Shown here piece by piece: positions 61,364 through 64,000 of a stretch of 64,000 bases of DNA. A model generated the notes under the pieces. It saw nothing but the letters and a program-made list of their open reading frames with translations, was not told the DNA's origin and made no database searches. Location of the stretch: the NCBI GenBank assembly GCA_023512345.1, contig JAILZT010000011.1, positions 1 through 64,000 of the forward strand, in the 5' to 3' direction. Within the stretch, counting starts at the first letter, position 1, and the number at the start of each line of letters is the position of its first letter. The stretch is from Paenibacillus sp. (GTDB lineage Bacteria > Bacillota > Bacilli > Paenibacillales > Paenibacillaceae). Made by a program: the position numbers and the translations under genes.

Positions 61364-62740
61364 ATGATGCAGACGTTAACTCTTAGTCAAAAAGTAAAGC
61401 AATTTCTTCACATCTTATTCCCTATTCTCGTGACACAGATCGCCCTGTCAGCGATCACATTTTTCGATACAAATATGTCCGGTAAGTTCGGAACTGCGGA
61501 TCTTGCTGGGGTAGCCATCGGTACAAGCCTTTGGATCCCTATCCAAACAGGTCTGAGTGGAATTCTAATAGGGATAACGCCCATTGTTTCCCACCTATTA
61601 GGAAGCAAACGGGACAAGGATGTAGCTTATCAGGTTATGCAAGGTATCTGGTTGTCTTTAATCGTGTCAGCCCTTGTTCTTGTAATCGGCTTTTTATTCC
61701 TATCCCCGATCCTTAATTTTATGAATTTAGAAACTTCAGTAAGAGATATCGCGTTCCGTTTCCTAGCTGCCATCTCCTTCGGCATCATCCCATTGTTCGG
61801 ATATACTGTGCTTCGCAGCTGTATTGACGCACTTGGACAGACACGTGTATCCATGTTTATTACACTTATCGCGTTGCCTGTAAATGTAGGGTTGAACTAT
61901 TTGTTAATCTTTGGCCATTTTGGATTCCCCCGTCTAGGAGGAGTTGGGGCTGGTGTAGCCTCTGCGATAACTTACTGGGTTATATTCGGTATTGCCCTAT
62001 TATTTATCTATCGTGCAGAACCTTTTGTAAACCTTCGCTTATTCCGGGATTTCAACGTCCCATCACTGCGAAGCTTCAAAGAATTGCTTACGATTGGGGT
62101 ACCCATAGGCTTCTCTATCTTTTTTGAAACAGCTGTCTTCTCTGCGGTAACCCTGCTGATGAGTCGATTTGACACCATGACCATTGCCGCACACCAGGCA
62201 GCCATAAATTTTGCTTCAACTCTGTATATGATCCCTTTAAGTATATGTATGAGTCTAACGATACTAGTCGGCTTTGAGACAGGTTCGGGAAGGTTAAAGG
62301 ATGCCCGCCAATATGGGTGGCTCGGGATTGGATTAGCTGCAGTATTGTCCCTGGCAACGGCATTAGTACTTCTTTTCGCGGGAAATCATGTAGCTGGTTT
62401 GTACTCCAAAGATCCGCAGGTGATTTCGTTGATTCAACATTTCTTGATCTACGCCATCTTTTTTCAGATCTCAGATGCCATAGCCACTCCAACACAAGGT
62501 GTATTACGGGGATATAAGGATGTGAATCCATCTTTCATCATATGCTTCGTAGCCTATTGGATTATCGGTCTTCCTACAGGTTATCTTTTGGCTACTTACA
62601 CGAGTTTGGGTGCTTACGGGTATTGGATTGGACTCATTGCCGGCCTTGCTATCGGTGCCATTCTGCTAATGTCACGTCTGCTTACCGTACAGCAACGTTT
62701 TGCTGCTAAGTATGAGGATCAACCATTAAATCAACAATAA
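61364..62740 (+). CDS. MATE-family multidrug efflux transporter
   Basis: A 458-residue membrane protein with twelve hydrophobic helices in two similar halves. The start PILVTQIALSAITFFDTNMSGKFGTADLAGVAIGTSLWIPI and the segment GVPIGFSIFFETAVFSAVTLLMSRFDTMTIAAHQAAINFAS are characteristic of MATE/NorM exporters, which use sodium or proton gradients to expel cationic drugs. GAGG lies ten bases before the ATG. No regulator gene is adjacent. The exported compounds are unknown. Confidence 0.9.
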   Translation: MMQTLTLSQKVKQFLHILFPILVTQIALSAITFFDTNMSGKFGTADLAGVAIGTSLWIPIQTGLSGILIGITPIVSHLLGSKRDKDVAYQVMQGIWLSLIVSALVLVIGFLFLSPILNFMNLETSVRDIAFRFLAAISFGIIPLFGYTVLRSCIDALGQTRVSMFITLIALPVNVGLNYLLIFGHFGFPRLGGVGAGVASAITYWVIFGIALLFIYRAEPFVNLRLFRDFNVPSLRSFKELLTIGVPIGFSIFFETAVFSAVTLLMSRFDTMTIAAHQAAINFASTLYMIPLSICMSLTILVGFETGSGRLKDARQYGWLGIGLAAVLSLATALVLLFAGNHVAGLYSKDPQVISLIQHFLIYAIFFQISDAIATPTQGVLRGYKDVNPSFIICFVAYWIIGLPTGYLLATYTSLGAYGYWIGLIAGLAIGAILLMSRLLTVQQRFAAKYEDQPLNQQ

Positions 62741-62762
62741 CTTAAATATATGCCAGTATCAA

Positions 62763-62805
62763 AAAAAGACTATCTTTCACTGATTCAGTGAGAGATAGTC
62801 TTTTT
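62763..62805. terminator. bidirectional terminator between the MATE gene and pfkA
   Basis: AAAAAGACTATCTTTCACTGA and its complement form a stem of about 18 bases with T runs on both strands. Confidence 0.9.
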
Positions 62806-62816
62806 AAAGATATTTT

Positions 62817-63788
62817 CTATTGGGAAAGACGGGACGCCAATTCGTACAGATCCATATCAAAGTCTTTTTTGGTATTAACAACTAGATCTATATCTGTAAG
62901 TGTAAGCTCGCCTTTGATAATGCCACATGCTTTATCCGATTCGCCTTCGATTAGGGATCGTACTGCAAAATCTCCGAGACGACTGGCAAGGTTCCGATCT
63001 CCTGGAGTTGGAGTGCCTCCACGTTGAATATGTCCGAGAACGGTAACACGTGCATCCAAGGAAGCATGACGATCTTTCAGAGCCAATGCAACATCCTCGC
63101 CTTTACCAACACCTTCAGCAACAATTACGATACTGTGGCGTTTGCCTTTTGCAAAGTTATCACGCATACGGTCTGCTACTTCATTCAGATCATAAGGCAT
63201 TTCTGGAACCAGAATTGTTTCCGCACCAGAAGCAAGACCCGCATGCAGAGCGATATCCCCGCAATGGCGTCCCATTACTTCTACAATGGAAGAACGTTCA
63301 TGTGAAGACATAGTGTCACGAAGTTTATTGATAGCGTCAACAACCACGCCTACTGCTGTATCAAAACCAATGGTGTAATCTGTAAAGGAAATATCATTAT
63401 CAATTGTACCCGGCAAAGCCATGGTGTTAATACCCAGCTTGCTAAGTTTGTTTGCTCCTTTATAAGATCCATCTCCTCCAACGACTACAAGACCATCAAT
63501 TCCCATTTCATTAAGAATATCAGCACCTTTTTGTTGGCCTTCAGGCTTAAGGAACTCTAAACAACGAGCGGATTGGAGAATTGTGCCCCCCCGTTGAATG
63601 ATATCACCTACGCTGCGTAAATCCATCGGGAAGATATCGCGGTTCAGCAAACCTTGATAGCCACGTTGAATTCCGTAGACTTCAATTCCATAAAACAAAG
63701 CACTGCGAACTACCGCACGAACAGCGGCATTCATGCCTTGTGAATCTCCACCGCTTGTTAGTACTGCGATCTTTTTAACTTTTGACAT
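62817..63788 (-). CDS. pfkA: ATP-dependent 6-phosphofructokinase
   Basis: A 323-residue PfkA that phosphorylates fructose 6-phosphate in glycolysis. The ATP-binding start KIAVLTSGGDSQGMNAAVRAVVR, GGDGSYKGANKL, the catalytic TIDNDISFTDYTIGFDTA (Asp as base), MGRHCGDIALHAG and the effector-site LGHIQRGGTPTPGDR are all present. ATG 63788 (MSKVKK) follows GAGGAGG. A truncated gene ends 46 bases upstream of the ribosome site on the same strand and may be in the same operon. Confidence 0.95.
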   Translation of the reverse strand: MSKVKKIAVLTSGGDSQGMNAAVRAVVRSALFYGIEVYGIQRGYQGLLNRDIFPMDLRSVGDIIQRGGTILQSARCLEFLKPEGQQKGADILNEMGIDGLVVVGGDGSYKGANKLSKLGINTMALPGTIDNDISFTDYTIGFDTAVGVVVDAINKLRDTMSSHERSSIVEVMGRHCGDIALHAGLASGAETILVPEMPYDLNEVADRMRDNFAKGKRHSIVIVAEGVGKGEDVALALKDRHASLDARVTVLGHIQRGGTPTPGDRNLASRLGDFAVRSLIEGESDKACGIIKGELTLTDIDLVVNTKKDFDMDLYELASRLSQ

Positions 63789-63852
63789 TCTAATGTTCCT
63801 CCTCAAAATTGTGCGGAGCTACATCTATAAGAGACGTCCCTCCACAGCATTG

Positions 63853-64000
63853 CTAATACATGTGTTTACGAATCCAACGGCTATTGACGAAAAAGAACAG
63901 CCTCGTTAGCGGGCTTCCCTTCATCAAACGCTTGGAGATCGCGCGAACTTCCCGCTGCTCGCTAACTTTCGGATCGGATAGATACAATGCCAGCAAACCT
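63853..64000 (-). CDS. C-terminal part of an unidentified protein, cut by the window edge
   Basis: The last 48 codons of a leftward reading frame, ending RLMKGSPLTRLFFFVNSRWIRKHMY and stop. It is open to the right edge with a basic, aromatic tail. I do not recognise the family from this fragment. The short distance to pfkA suggests co-transcription. Confidence 0.5.
   Translation of the reverse strand, partial: GLLALYLSDPKVSEQREVRAISKRLMKGSPLTRLFFFVNSRWIRKHMY

Overview
The window looks like the chromosome of a Paenibacillus-type bacterium (Bacillota, Paenibacillaceae). This rests on family content rather than a search: a coenzyme-B12 ribonucleotide reductase with NrdR boxes, S-layer-homology and YjcZ proteins, YqhH/YqhG, YqzE, YkvI, YhaN/YhaO, YugP, YesL and YitT homologues, strong AGGAGG-type ribosome sites with many TTG starts, and GlnR/TnrA- and CcpA-type operators. 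I see no phage, transposase, integrase or CRISPR array.

Layout. 0-0.43 kb: promoters and leader of a leftward rRNA operon whose 16S gene lies just outside the left edge. 0.43-5.8 kb: a leftward catabolic cluster (CoA-transferase, OFA-type transporter, FabK-like flavoprotein, then a sigma-54-type activator with a degenerate GAFTGA loop). 6.4-8.4 kb: a PfeT/ZosA-like metal-exporting P1B-4 ATPase under a Fur-family box. 8.5-12.2 kb: a small accessory stretch with a SnoaL-like protein, a YgbA-like protein, two paralogous cyclophilin-like surface proteins, one unknown and a TetR regulator. 12.2-15.1 kb: nrdJ with two NrdR boxes and a structured leader. 15.3-24 kb: SNF2 helicase/YqhG, a secreted unknown, YqzE, a cell-wall amidase facing a polysaccharide deacetylase, and a beta-mannosidase under a cre site. 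24.3-33.4 kb: tRNA-Leu, small unknowns, xpt, ykvI, then a glycosyltransferase-yhaO-yhaN operon with a GC-rich palindromic island. 33.5-44.4 kb: two RsmF-like rRNA methyltransferases, RsuA, a HAD phosphatase, pyrD with a small alarmone synthetase and DUF309, an L,D-transpeptidase, ferredoxin and DNA polymerase IV. 44.6-50.7 kb: citramalate synthase, a ResA-like thioredoxin, a JAMM peptidase, and an amtB-nucleotidyltransferase-exonuclease group behind a consensus GlnR/TnrA box. 51-64 kb: MerR/YugP, LysR, rhomboid, Tpx, 6S RNA, YesL, a CshA-like helicase, YitT, a putative glycoside hydrolase, a MATE exporter, phosphofructokinase and a truncated final gene.

Most of the window is conserved housekeeping with compact convergent pairs, several overlapping by 4-19 bases. 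The best candidates for something not well described are the amtB-DUF294-DnaQ group under nitrogen control, the nrdJ leader with an apparent attenuator behind NrdR control, the GC-rich palindromes inside yhaN, and the activator whose target promoter looks sigma-A-like. Start sites were chosen by ribosome binding site; at least nine genes appear to start with TTG.
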